A stretch of 64,000 nt of DNA from assembly GCF_019645855.1 (NCBI RefSeq), contig NZ_CP080999.1, forward strand, positions 3,038,001 through 3,102,000, in the 5' to 3' direction. The stretch comes from Mycobacterium malmoense (GTDB lineage Bacteria; Actinomycetota; Actinomycetes; Mycobacteriales; Mycobacteriaceae). Shown here in pieces: positions 16,336 through 24,641 of the stretch. Each line of letters begins with the position of its first letter. Positions within the stretch are counted from its first letter, which is position 1. Position numbers and translations under genes: made by a program. The notes below the pieces were generated by a model. That model was not told the origin of the DNA, did no database searches, and was given only the letters and a program-made list of their open reading frames with translations.

Positions 16336-16872
16336 TTACTCGACCGCCAAGGGCCCGCGGCGTTCGATTAGTGTCACTGCTGCATCAATCAGATACTTCG
16401 CGATAACATGAACAGCGGAGCGGGCAGGCAGCACCTTGCACACGAAGGCAGGGTTGCTTGCTGTCGCGCGGCGGATCACTTCTCGGCAGCCGGGGGCGAA
16501 TTCAGCCCGCTGCTCAATAAACCCGAAGGCATACGGGCTTATTGAGAAGGACGTTCGCTCATACCGGATGCAGTGCCCATCGGAGCTAATGGCGTAACCG
16601 CAGACCTGATCGGCGTCGGCGGTCAAGGGCCAAAATGGTGCCGCCACGTCGAAATGGCACACGATCTCAAAGTGAGAGCGCCCTGCGGGCGGCGCGTCGC
16701 GATCCGCGAATCGTGAACTACAAGTCGTGGCGATGTCATAGGGGCGCACCCGGTATTGGCGCATCAAATAAACAAAAGCCTCTGTTGCCGCGCGAGCCGC
16801 CGCGGGCAGATCTTCGGCCCAGGCCGTCGCTGCCGACGCCAGTTCACCGTTACTGCGGTGTTGGGACTCCAC
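16336..16872 (-). CDS. Hypothetical protein
   Basis: A frame of 178 codons from a GTG at 16872 with GGGAG close upstream. The protein has an alanine-rich helical start (AATAWAEDLPAAARAATEAF) and then mixed alpha/beta sequence with several aromatic residues (FEIVCHFDVAAPFWPLTADA, ERTSFSISPYAFGF). No signal peptide or membrane helix is evident and I do not recognise the family. The same frame stays open upstream to 17238, but that part reads as the decayed ANTAR domain of the neighbouring pseudogene. It may itself be a remnant. Confidence 0.45.
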   Translation of the reverse strand: MESQHRSNGELASAATAWAEDLPAAARAATEAFVYLMRQYRVRPYDIATTCSSRFADRDAPPAGRSHFEIVCHFDVAAPFWPLTADADQVCGYAISSDGHCIRYERTSFSISPYAFGFIEQRAEFAPGCREVIRRATASNPAFVCKVLPARSAVHVIAKYLIDAAVTLIERRGPLAVE

Positions 16873-17039
16873 CTCCCGATCAGGGATAACGATCGATGGC
16901 TGCAGACATATATTTCTGATAACACAAGCGGAAAACTTCCACAAGCTGTAAGGGCAGGTTTGCGCTGAAAGCACGGCCTGGGCCGGTAGGCGGTCGTCTC
17001 CCGAGAACCTGGCTACGTCGAACGGCCCTGCAGGCGTCG

Positions 17040-17645
17040 GACGGGCCGCAGGTGGTGCAAGTCGATGCTGAACAGTGCGTGATCGACTCGGGCCAGTCGA
17101 TCGGGCAGGGTCACGCCATTGTCGAAATTTGATGTTGGTCGCCTGGGAACAGCCACCAAGATATCGAAGGCGCGCGGCCCGAGCGCCGTAGGCGACGATG
17201 AACACCTGTGTGGGCCTGATTAATCTGCCCCCGCGCAACCGCCGTCTCCGAGATCGTCGTGGTGATGTCCTCCCGAATCGCCCGTGGTGACATCCAGGTA
17301 AAACCCCGAAGTGCCGATGACCGAACCCGACTCGTCGACCATGCTGTCACCCACCACGACCACAAAGCGGGTATGCCCGGCCGTGTCAATGATGCGGTGC
17401 CGACTGTTAAAGGGCTCCCCCTGCAGCACCCGATCCAAAACAGCCGTGACTTGCTGGCGATCGTCGGGATGTTTGTGCAGCAGGAGCAGCTCGGTGGTCG
17501 GTGTCACCGTTCTCGGCTCATAGCCATGCATCCGGGCAACCGCCTTTGACCACTCCCAGCGCTGGCCATCAAGGAAAAACCGGAACCGACCGACCCGCTG
17601 CGCCGTGCCAGCCACCACAGCGGCGTCATCGAAGTCGTCAACCAC
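17040..17645 (-). pseudogene. PAS-ANTAR two-domain regulator, frameshifted
   Basis: A GTG at 17645 with an AGGAGGTTG site starts a PAS-3-type domain: RFRFFLDGQRWEWSKAVARM, HKHPDDRQQV, FVVVVGDSMVDESG and FYLDVT, ending at 17220. The matching ANTAR output domain follows in other frames: ITTTISETAVARGQINQA in one, then QVFIVAYGARAARL and SQATNIKFRQW in the next, to about 17040. Intact mycobacterial PAS-ANTAR proteins have these in one chain, so at least two frameshifts have separated them. The PAS part alone could still be made. Confidence 0.65.
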
Positions 17646-17972
17646 TTCACAACCTCCTGCCCGCACCGCAGAAGCCTCTGTCTGGGCTGGCGTGTGGGCG
17701 CGGCGAAGCCTCCGGGGTCACGTAGCACATCGGAATCGTCACCATCTTTGTCGAGCTCCCGACATAGTTTGCACTTTTCGACACTGGCTTTGCGCTCCGA
17801 GTGTGATCTGGCTGGTCGCGATAATCTGTTCCTAGCAACAGAGATAATTCATGTCAAATGCATGATTCTTCGTAGCTCACCGAGCCGACATGTCTATGTC
17901 CGTAAACGGATGTGGCCCCACCTCCTGATCTTTTCGACCCCGAACCGACCCGACGTGACCCGTCAGACCGCC

Positions 17973-18012
17973 TGATGCTGAGCAGTGATTACTGATGCTG
18001 AGCAATGATTAG
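17973..18012. repeat. 20 bp tandem duplication
   Basis: TGATGCTGAGCAGTGATTAC is followed directly by TGATGCTGAGCAATGATTAG, 18 of 20 bases identical. Its role is unknown. Confidence 0.75.
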
Positions 18013-18246
18013 AGGTCTGTAGATGAGCCTCGGCGAGGCGGAACGGGCGGACCTTCCCGAGGACGATCTGAAGTCCGTTTGTCTGATCAAGGACCGGCGT
18101 CGGCGCCCTGATTCGGGAAGCTACGCCCATGCTCACGGTTGTGGCAGCGGTGCGCCCCCTCTGCAACAGCACGAGAGATCGCTACGCTTGCATCCACTGC
18201 ACGCCCGATGACTCACGTCGCAAACTCGACTGGTCAGGTCAGACTC

Positions 18247-18297
18247 AGTTGAAAGGTCTCGACCCGTGTCGCAGATGGCCAAGTCCCCCTCGGACAC
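18247..18297 (+). repeat. Left direct repeat flanking the defence cassette
   Basis: A 51-base segment that begins AGTTGAAAGGTCTCGACCCG and ends CCCCCTCGGACAC. It matches the segment at 23007-23058 in the same orientation with about six mismatches and one extra base there. The two copies bracket the nuclease-STAND gene and the MenA/MenT pair. The inner GTGTC and GGACAC can pair as a weak hairpin. They may be recombination or attachment sites, or a dispersed repeat. Confidence 0.65.
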
Positions 18298-18639
18298 AAT
18301 CTTGTTAGCTGGCAGTGTCCGTAAATCAGCTCCGAACTGCATCGGAGCGGATTTTTCGTGGTTGCTTACGTCCACTCGACACCGACACGGACCCCCACAA
18401 CTAACGCCGGCGGCGAAAGCACCGCCGCGAAGAACTCACCACTGCGACCACCGAGGTCGCAGGCGATCAGACCTGCCGATTAGTAACGGATTCAAGAGGA
18501 CCGTGAATTGCTTCGACATGTCTCCGGACTCACCGCGATTCAATGCGCCGCGTCCTGGTGACACTGGCGGACGTAAAGGTTCAGCCGGACTGTGGTGGAT
18601 AGTCTGGCGACCAAGTACCTGACAACGACGGGGAGCAGA

Positions 18640-21417
18640 ATGGTCGCGTTGGGCGGCGGTGGTATCGCAGCCTTCGGTCTCAGGTACCAGTACCTCGTAA
18701 CGGCCGAATACGTCTTGGGCTTCCTTCGAAATAACCTCGCTCTGATACCGCACACGACGCTGGTGATCGAGCCGCTGCATAGGAAGGACGATGGCAAAGA
18801 CGACGATGTAGTCGACTTCGCGGTCGAGATCGACGACGAGCCATCGCACAACGTGCAGGTGAAGTCGTCCTCTGAGCCCGATGATCACCCACTGCAACCG
18901 GCTGCTGCGGGAGAAGTCTTCGACCGACTTGTGATCCACCCCGCTGAAGAGAGAATTCTGCTCACGAACAAGCCCCTCTCGCCCGTCCTGGCCGACGCGG
19001 CGATAGAGCAAACGACCTATGCGAGCCGGACGGAGTACACCTGGCCGTCGGGCCCGCAGGCACCTGTTGGAGCTGCGGAACCGCGCATCATCTTCGACTC
19101 GCGAAGCACGGCTGAGTTGTTCGACTCAATCACGGAGTTGATCAAAGGTTTCCGCGTGGAGCGTGGACGCTCGCCAGGCACCGTCACCTGCCAGCTGCTG
19201 GTCTCGATCCTTGTCGACTTCATCTTCAGCGCTGCGGCGGGGACAGAACCAAGCAGAATTTCCGCCCTCGATCTCCTCGACAAGCTCGTCATGCCGGACG
19301 CAGCGATCGCGCAAGTCGCCGGCGGATTTGATTGGGGCTTACCGATTACCAACATCCCCAACTATCTGTCGACCGTTCCCAGGCTGGGCTACCTCAATGA
19401 GATTCAAAGCCATCTCGACCTTACGAAGGAAGTGTCGACTCCTTCTCGCGTGGTGTTAGCGGGCCGGACAGGAAACGGGAAAACCGTTCTTGCATCGGAC
19501 TATTGCCATATTGAAGCCATCTCGTACGCGTTCATATGTTGGGTCGACTGTCGCGACGTTGACTTCATCGAACCGCAGATCCGCAATCTGATTGAGCAGT
19601 TGAACGAGACCGTCCCAGGTGGCACGACAATCGGGCCGGTGTTCGCCGGCATCCTCGGCCGCCACCCGGGCCCTTGGTTGCTCATCTTCGATGGACTCCA
19701 AAACCGCACAGATATCGAGGAATACATCCCGTCGCGAGGTTACGGCTCGATTATCGTCGCATCCAATAACAGTCTCAACTGGTGGCCAACTGCTCCGGTT
19801 ATCGAAGTGGCTGAGTTCACCGAAGATGAAGCCATCGATTGCTTTGCAGCGTATGCGGATATCGGGCCCGCAGATCTCGACCGTGCCCGCGATTCGATCC
19901 GCGAGATTGTTGTCCGTTTGGGTCTGGTGCCCTTGGCTGTGAGCATGTCTGCGATCTACTTCAAGAACACTGAGGGTCAACTCGACGAGTTGGCTTTGCA
20001 GTACTTCAGCGATTTGGAAGCGCTCGCCGACGATGCATCGATACCGCCCGGCTTCCCGTCGACGGCGTTTGCAGCTATCCAGCATGCCGCCCGCAGCTTG
20101 GCAAAAGGCACGCGAACCGGGCAGGTGTACGGCAGGTCGGCGCGGGCCGTCGTGGAGATCGGCTGTCTGCTTGCACCAGAACTGTTGCCACTCAACTTCG
20201 TTCTGCAGGCGACAGACGAATCAGTCTACGTCGATCTTGCGAACCTCCCGGTACCAACCGAGGTAGATCAAGCTGTTCGTCGGGGAGTTCTGTCTGCGTT
20301 GCGCACGCAGTCCATCGCTCAGCGAGTTGTGAACGACGGGGAAGGTAACCGCACACCCGTCAGTGAGACGGTTGCGGTCCATCCCCTCGTACACGACATT
20401 CTCCGCCGGTCATACTTGGCCGCTGTACCCCACGGCTATCTAGAGTCCCAGTGCACCGTATTCATGTACTTCCTTGTCGGGTGGCTGGGAAAGTTGCGCG
20501 ACCAAGGCGAATTCTTCGCAGTCGAACAGCTTCGCGTCCACGCCGATGATCTTCTGGCGCTCATCGCGGAGAACGAGCCGTTATCATCGATGTCGAGGCA
20601 GAGTCTCCGTGTATTCACCTACGCAAAAGCACTTCTGCGCGCCGAGCTCAGCACGTGCGCAGCGAGTCGTGGCAGGCTGCAGCAGGCACTTGAACTCGGT
20701 CATGCCGCAACACAGGACCTGGCGCCGTGGCTGCATGAGCAACATGCGCGACTCATCCGAGCCAAGATTCTCAGCAACATGATCGGCGATCTATCCATCG
20801 GCGAGGCAGCCCCGGAGATGGTCTCCACACTCGTGAACCCACTCCTGGTCGCGGTTCGCGAAGCTACAGCCAGCGCGGACGAGTCGAAACGCAGGTTCGG
20901 CTACGTAATCGCCGCCGAGACCCTCAGCTACCTCAATCGCACCGATCTGCACCGCAATTCGCCGCTATTAGCCGGAGCGCGGACCGAACTCGCCGGCATC
21001 GCGGACAGTGACCCCTCTGCGAATCCTGGCGGTGCGATACAGAACAATCTCGCGAATCGTCTCTACGAGGCGGGGCAGTTTGAGGAACTCCTTCGTCACG
21101 TACTCCTATGGCGGGAAGCCAATGAGTCAATCGAAAACGGCGTGCTCCTCGACGCGTTGATGATCGTGTGCCAACTCCATACTGACGATATCGACAATGC
21201 GCTAGCCGCGACTGACGCTCTCGTCTCCACCAGCGTGCACGCCAACTACGTACTTCTATCCATGCACGAAGCCTTGAAGAAAGTTGGCCGAGAACTCCAC
21301 CGGGTGATCCCTACGCTGCCCGCACATCGCGATCGTCTCCAATCCGCGCTGGAGCGCGTACTTGCGCGATACAACCAACTCAGCGATTTGTCGGGAGGAG
21401 CTCCTCCCGACAGCTAG
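18640..21417 (+). CDS. Cap4-like nuclease fused to a STAND/NB-ARC NTPase: candidate antiphage NLR-type protein
   Basis: A 925-residue protein. Residues about 5-110 look like a Cap4/DUF4297-type PD-(D/E)xK nuclease: GGGGIAAFGLRYQYL, the acidic DDDVVDF (Asp59 region) and HNVQVKSSS with the catalytic-type QVK at 73-75. Residues about 265-440 are a STAND/NB-ARC ATPase: Walker A GRTGNGKT (275-282), Walker B WLLIFDGLQ (346-354) and LGLVPLAVSM, equivalent to the GLPLA motif. The remaining 480 residues are helical and may form a TPR-like sensor. Known: Avs and other bacterial NLR-like proteins use this nuclease-STAND-sensor layout to kill phage-infected cells. The ATG at 18640 has GGGGAG upstream. 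Base composition is lower in G+C than the core genes, suggesting transfer. The phage trigger is unknown. Confidence 0.75.
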   Translation: MVALGGGGIAAFGLRYQYLVTAEYVLGFLRNNLALIPHTTLVIEPLHRKDDGKDDDVVDFAVEIDDEPSHNVQVKSSSEPDDHPLQPAAAGEVFDRLVIHPAEERILLTNKPLSPVLADAAIEQTTYASRTEYTWPSGPQAPVGAAEPRIIFDSRSTAELFDSITELIKGFRVERGRSPGTVTCQLLVSILVDFIFSAAAGTEPSRISALDLLDKLVMPDAAIAQVAGGFDWGLPITNIPNYLSTVPRLGYLNEIQSHLDLTKEVSTPSRVVLAGRTGNGKTVLASDYCHIEAISYAFICWVDCRDVDFIEPQIRNLIEQLNETVPGGTTIGPVFAGILGRHPGPWLLIFDGLQNRTDIEEYIPSRGYGSIIVASNNSLNWWPTAPVIEVAEFTEDEAIDCFAAYADIGPADLDRARDSIREIVVRLGLVPLAVSMSAIYFKNTEGQLDELALQYFSDLEALADDASIPPGFPSTAFAAIQHAARSLAKGTRTGQVYGRSARAVVEIGCLLAPELLPLNFVLQATDESVYVDLANLPVPTEVDQAVRRGVLSALRTQSIAQRVVNDGEGNRTPVSETVAVHPLVHDILRRSYLAAVPHGYLESQCTVFMYFLVGWLGKLRDQGEFFAVEQLRVHADDLLALIAENEPLSSMSRQSLRVFTYAKALLRAELSTCAASRGRLQQALELGHAATQDLAPWLHEQHARLIRAKILSNMIGDLSIGEAAPEMVSTLVNPLLVAVREATASADESKRRFGYVIAAETLSYLNRTDLHRNSPLLAGARTELAGIADSDPSANPGGAIQNNLANRLYEAGQFEELLRHVLLWREANESIENGVLLDALMIVCQLHTDDIDNALAATDALVSTSVHANYVLLSMHEALKKVGRELHRVIPTLPAHRDRLQSALERVLARYNQLSDLSGGAPPDS

Positions 21418-21449
21418 GACACTCGAAGCACTGATAACACCCAGGATTG

Positions 21450-22208
21450 TCAGCCGCCGCTCAGGACTCGCAGTGCTGCGTGCCCTCGTCGTGAGTTTGT
21501 CCCCGTAGCTATCCACGATCGATGGCCAAGATCACTGAGCATCGTCCACAGCGCGGCGATACGTTTGCGGTCGCTGCCAATCATCCGAGCGCGATCACCA
21601 ACCGGATCGGTCACTGCGCAGGCCAGCACTGCCGCGTCATCGAGATGGCGACCGCGATCACGCGAGTCATCCAGGTAGGCAGCGCCTTTGAGCACCAACG
21701 CGCCCAGCACGTCAGGAATGCTGAGCGTGACGGCGCCCGCGCCGGCAGTCACCTCACAGTTGACCGTCTTGCGCAGCGCCGAAGTCCCACCCGGGACGGC
21801 AAACACCTTCCGCTGCAACACCTTCGGATGAAGCTTGAGCGGAAGGCGATCGGCCACCATGACATCGACCGTCTCGCCGTCGCCAGCACCACGGACGAAA
21901 CGGTGTACCGGCCCGCTGCCGACGGGTTCACGCAGGCGATATCCGAGGCGTTCCAAGTCACGCCGGACACCACCAAATGTCGCCGCTCCGGTCTCGATGT
22001 GCAGGATCATGTCCACATCACGCGTGGCGCGGGTCAGCGGCAACCCCGCCCGCACCGCATGCAGCTGCACCATCAATCCACCCACCAGCGTCCACTGCGT
22101 GCAGGGGACGGCGTGGGCGATCTCGACGAGCTGCGGCCACGGCGACGGCCATCCGCCGGCCGGGGCATCCACCTGCCAGAGCGGTCGATTCTCGGCCTGC
22201 GGACTCAT
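21450..22208 (-). CDS. MenT-like nucleotidyltransferase toxin (AbiEii family)
   Basis: A 252-residue protein with the nucleotidyltransferase motif WTLVGGLMVQLHA (GG at 43-44) followed by TRDVDMIL (D64-x-D66), the metal-binding pair, and later VLKGAAYLDDSRDRGRHLDD, the conserved lysine/aspartate region of AbiEii/MenT proteins. Known: mycobacterial MenT toxins attach nucleotides to tRNA acceptor ends and block translation. The start overlaps the upstream gene's stop by ATGA (22205-22208). Converges on the nuclease-STAND gene with a 32-base gap. Could protect against phage or stabilise the cassette. Confidence 0.75.
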   Translation of the reverse strand: MSPQAENRPLWQVDAPAGGWPSPWPQLVEIAHAVPCTQWTLVGGLMVQLHAVRAGLPLTRATRDVDMILHIETGAATFGGVRRDLERLGYRLREPVGSGPVHRFVRGAGDGETVDVMVADRLPLKLHPKVLQRKVFAVPGGTSALRKTVNCEVTAGAGAVTLSIPDVLGALVLKGAAYLDDSRDRGRHLDDAAVLACAVTDPVGDRARMIGSDRKRIAALWTMLSDLGHRSWIATGTNSRRGHAALRVLSGG

Positions 22209-22918
22209 CGGTCCCGTCGTCCCGACACGCGCCGGCCGGTGTCACCGGAACGAAACCGGTCGAGCAGATCCTCCAGGACACCGATCCCCGCAGCAGACTC
22301 ACGGGTGTCCAGCGACTCGGCCAAGTCGACCGCCACCGCGGCCGTCACGATGTGGTCGACCGCGTAGCCGGCATCCTCAGGCACCACCCGCACGATCACG
22401 TCACCCCCCACGTCATCGATAAGCCCGGCCGCGCCGACCACGCCGGCCAAATCGCGAGCACGAACATAACCCTCGACTCGCCCATCGACAGCCGTGAGAT
22501 CGAACAGCTGCGACATCGCCTCATCGTGCAATGCACTGACTCCCGAGGCCAGCAGCCCGGTATCGGTGCCCCACCCACGCATCCGAAGCACCGACGCGCG
22601 GCGACGCGTCATCCAACACAACTGCGACGCGCCGCCAGCCCGCAGCCGATGCCGCAGCCGCGACAACGCCGAGGCGTCCAGCCAATCCACACGCTCACCG
22701 GAGAGCAACGCGAGTGCCGCCCACGCCGTGGCCGGCGTCCATGGGCGCCCATTGTGGCGGACCTGGTTTGCCAGCCGATGCACCGACGCACCATCCAACA
22801 ACAACGCACCGCCAACCGTCCGCGTCACCGTCAACTCCCCCGCACGGGCAAGCCGCGCGACCTGCCGCGCCGAAACCCCCAGGATCTCCGCACCTGCCAC
22901 AGCCGTCATCTCACTCAC
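22205..22918 (-). CDS. MenA/AbiEi-like antitoxin and DNA-binding protein
   Basis: A 237-residue protein with an N-terminal excisionase/MerR-like helix-turn-helix (ILGVSARQVARLARAGELTV) and a mixed C-terminal domain. Gene order and coupling to the nucleotidyltransferase match MenA/AbiEi antitoxins, which repress their own promoter and neutralise the toxin. The start is uncertain: GTG at 22918 or ATG at 22909, both just downstream of a TATATAT sequence that may be the -10 box, which would leave almost no leader. Leaderless mRNAs are common in mycobacteria. Confidence 0.65.
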   Translation of the reverse strand: MSEMTAVAGAEILGVSARQVARLARAGELTVTRTVGGALLLDGASVHRLANQVRHNGRPWTPATAWAALALLSGERVDWLDASALSRLRHRLRAGGASQLCWMTRRRASVLRMRGWGTDTGLLASGVSALHDEAMSQLFDLTAVDGRVEGYVRARDLAGVVGAAGLIDDVGGDVIVRVVPEDAGYAVDHIVTAAVAVDLAESLDTRESAAGIGVLEDLLDRFRSGDTGRRVSGRRDR

Positions 22919-23006
22919 ACATATATAGTCGACCAGAGGACGCATTTACGCAATATATGCAGCTCAAACTCATGACGATGGCCATCGGCCGTTCCGTCAA
23001 CGACCG

Positions 23007-23058
23007 AGTTGGAAGGTCTCAACTCGTGTCGCAGGTGGACAACTCCCCCCTCGGACAC
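23007..23058 (+). repeat. Right direct repeat flanking the defence cassette
   Basis: A 52-base segment beginning AGTTGGAAGGTCTCAACTCG and ending CCCCCCTCGGACAC, the partner of 18247-18297. It lies between the MenA gene and the 3' end of the PadR-linked membrane-protein gene. Confidence 0.65.
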
Positions 23059-23063
23059 CCGCT

Positions 23064-23444
23064 TTACGGCCCGACGCGCCGCTTCGGCGGCGGGTAGACG
23101 GCTCTGGCGATCGTCGCCGACAGCCAGCCGATCCACCATCCCCCGAAAACCATCATGAACGTGTGCCGGGTGGCGCTGCCGGCCGCTGACGAAACCCCGG
23201 CCAGAATGACGGCCCACACGATCGCGCAACCAATGCTGTAGCCCGTGTAGGTGTTGCGGAAGTGCCGACTCATCTCGCGAATCCTCTCGATCGTGCCTGA
23301 CCTGAAAAGCGATATGCGGCAGCCGACGGAAAGCGGCTCGTCGCCGAACATGTCCTCCAGCAAGGCCACCAGTTCATCGCCGTAGCGGCCACGCCAGGCC
23401 CGCGGATACCACCGCAGCACCCGCCGCGCGTCGTCGGCGTTCAT
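23064..23444 (-). CDS. Small membrane protein cotranscribed with PadR
   Basis: A 126-residue protein. The N-terminal half is soluble (RRVLRWYPRAWRGRYGDELV, typical of a family found next to PadR regulators in actinobacteria). Two hydrophobic segments follow at about 70-86 and 95-112. The start overlaps the PadR stop by ATGA (23441-23444). It is probably the target or effector of the PadR switch, as in many such pairs; the activity is unknown. Confidence 0.7.
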   Translation of the reverse strand: MNADDARRVLRWYPRAWRGRYGDELVALLEDMFGDEPLSVGCRISLFRSGTIERIREMSRHFRNTYTGYSIGCAIVWAVILAGVSSAAGSATRHTFMMVFGGWWIGWLSATIARAVYPPPKRRVGP

Positions 23445-23770
23445 AACGACCAGCCAGGGCGGGGAGCGAGCAACGGTATACCCAACCGCTGCGCGCCCTC
23501 GTTGGCGATCGCGCCCAAATCCCGCACGGCCGCGGCAAGTTCGGCGCGCCCGGCGGCCGTTAAGCGATAGGGGCGCCGCCGCTGGCTGTGTTCCAGGGGC
23601 TCGATAAGGCCGCGTTCCTCCAAGCGGGTGATCGCCCCGTAGAGAGTTCCCGGCCCCAGTTGCGCGCCGGAAAAGGCTTCGATATCGCGCGCCAACGCAT
23701 AGCCGTGCTTGGGACCGGAAGCCAAACTCGTCAAGATCAAGAAACCGGGATCGTTCGGCCTGCTCGCCAC
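23441..23770 (-). CDS. PadR-family transcriptional regulator
   Basis: A 109-residue winged-helix protein: GFLILTSLASGPKHGYALAR, then GAQLGPGTLYGAITRLEERG and the wing HSQRRRPYRLTAAGRAEL. This is a minimal PadR (s-Pad1-like subtype without a long C-terminal helix pair). PadR proteins repress their own operon and respond to small hydrophobic ligands or stress. A palindrome lies 15 bases upstream. Confidence 0.85.
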   Translation of the reverse strand: MASRPNDPGFLILTSLASGPKHGYALARDIEAFSGAQLGPGTLYGAITRLEERGLIEPLEHSQRRRPYRLTAAGRAELAAAVRDLGAIANEGAQRLGIPLLAPRPGWSL

Positions 23771-23784
23771 ACCAGCCAGACTAG

Positions 23785-23797
23785 TACGTTTGACGTA
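23785..23797. promoter_or_regulatory. Candidate PadR operator
   Basis: TACGT-TTG-ACGTA is a perfect 5-3-5 palindrome just upstream of the padR start, inside CTAGTACGTTTGACGTAGTA. Its position fits autoregulation. Confidence 0.5.
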
Positions 23798-23957
23798 GTA
23801 AGGTCAAAGCCGTCGGCTTTCTGGTCAATCCTGTTCGCGCGCAACGCTATCCGGCTCGACATGACGGCGGGCCGGTCAGGTCGTCTCGGCCACTTGCTGC
23901 CACACGTAGGCTGAACGGGGGGCTGGACCGGGGGCCAGTGAGCCGGGAGTGCAGACC

Positions 23958-24632
23958 ATGAAACCACCGAGCGGCTTCCTCCGGCGGACGGCGACGCGCA
24001 CGTTCCGCGACCGGCGCGAGGCCGGTCGCGCGCTGGCCGCGGAGCTGACGTCCTATCGCGACCGGGACGGCGTGCTGGTGTTCGGGCTGGCACGCGGCGG
24101 CGTCCCGGTGGCCTGGGAAGTCGCCGCGGCGTTGCACGCCCCGCTGGATGTCTTCCTGGTCCGCAAGCTCGGGGTGCCGCGTTGGTCGGAGCTTGCGATG
24201 GGCGCGTTGGCCAGCGGCGGCGTCGTGATGAACGACGACGTGGTCTCCAGCCTGCACGTCACCGACGAGCAGGTCCGCGAGGTGATCGCCAGCGAGACGG
24301 CCGAACTCGCCCGGCGCGAGCGGGCGTACCGCGGCGGGCGCCCGATCGCCGACCCACGCGACAAGGTCGTGATCCTGGTCGACGACGGCATCGCCACCGG
24401 CGCCAGCATGCTGGCGGCCGTCCGTGCCCTACGGGCCGCCGCCCCGCGGTCGATCGTGGCCGCCGTCCCCGTCGGACCGCCGTCGACCTGCCGCGAGCTC
24501 GCACGGGAAGCCGATGACGTGGTGTGCGCGACCATGCCGCCCGGATTCGAGGCCGTGGGGCAGGCCTACGCCGACTTTCACCAGATCAACGACGACGAGG
24601 TTCGCGAACTGCTCGGCACGCCAACCCGCTGA
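23958..24632 (+). CDS. Phosphoribosyltransferase-domain protein (Rv2143-like)
   Basis: A 224-residue type I phosphoribosyltransferase-fold protein. The PRPP-binding loop is VVILVDDGIATGASM; the N-terminal part reads LVFGLARGGVPVAWEVAAAL and VRKLGVPRWSELAMGALASG, typical of the predicted phosphoribosyltransferases that include Rv2143 and the domain in Rv0571c. The ATG at 23958 has GGGAG eight bases upstream. It is the first gene of the region that keeps M. tuberculosis order. The actual base or alcohol acceptor is not known. Confidence 0.8.
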   Translation: MKPPSGFLRRTATRTFRDRREAGRALAAELTSYRDRDGVLVFGLARGGVPVAWEVAAALHAPLDVFLVRKLGVPRWSELAMGALASGGVVMNDDVVSSLHVTDEQVREVIASETAELARRERAYRGGRPIADPRDKVVILVDDGIATGASMLAAVRALRAAAPRSIVAAVPVGPPSTCRELAREADDVVCATMPPGFEAVGQAYADFHQINDDEVRELLGTPTR

Positions 24633-24641
24633 GCGGCCGGC

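Larger units (their letters stand above)
17646..18639. other. Nearly 1 kb without a convincing gene
   Basis: This gap holds a 20 bp tandem duplication (17973-18012) and the left direct repeat (18247-18297). Open frames here are short and lack ribosome sites or recognisable motifs. Base composition falls noticeably compared with the regions to either side, for example around 17830-17900. The promoter of the nuclease-STAND gene should lie in the last 150 bases; I could not assign -10 and -35 boxes with confidence. Confidence 0.4.

Noticed and set aside
16336..17238. A single 300-codon gene
   Set aside because: The upstream third reads as the displaced ANTAR domain of the PAS-ANTAR pseudogene, and the best ribosome site supports a start near 16872.
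18247..18297. 3' end of a tRNA gene serving as attachment site
   Set aside because: The end (CCAAGTCCCCCTCGGACAC) recalls a tRNA T-arm and acceptor, but the T-loop is not intact and no matching 5' half or anticodon arm was found at either copy.
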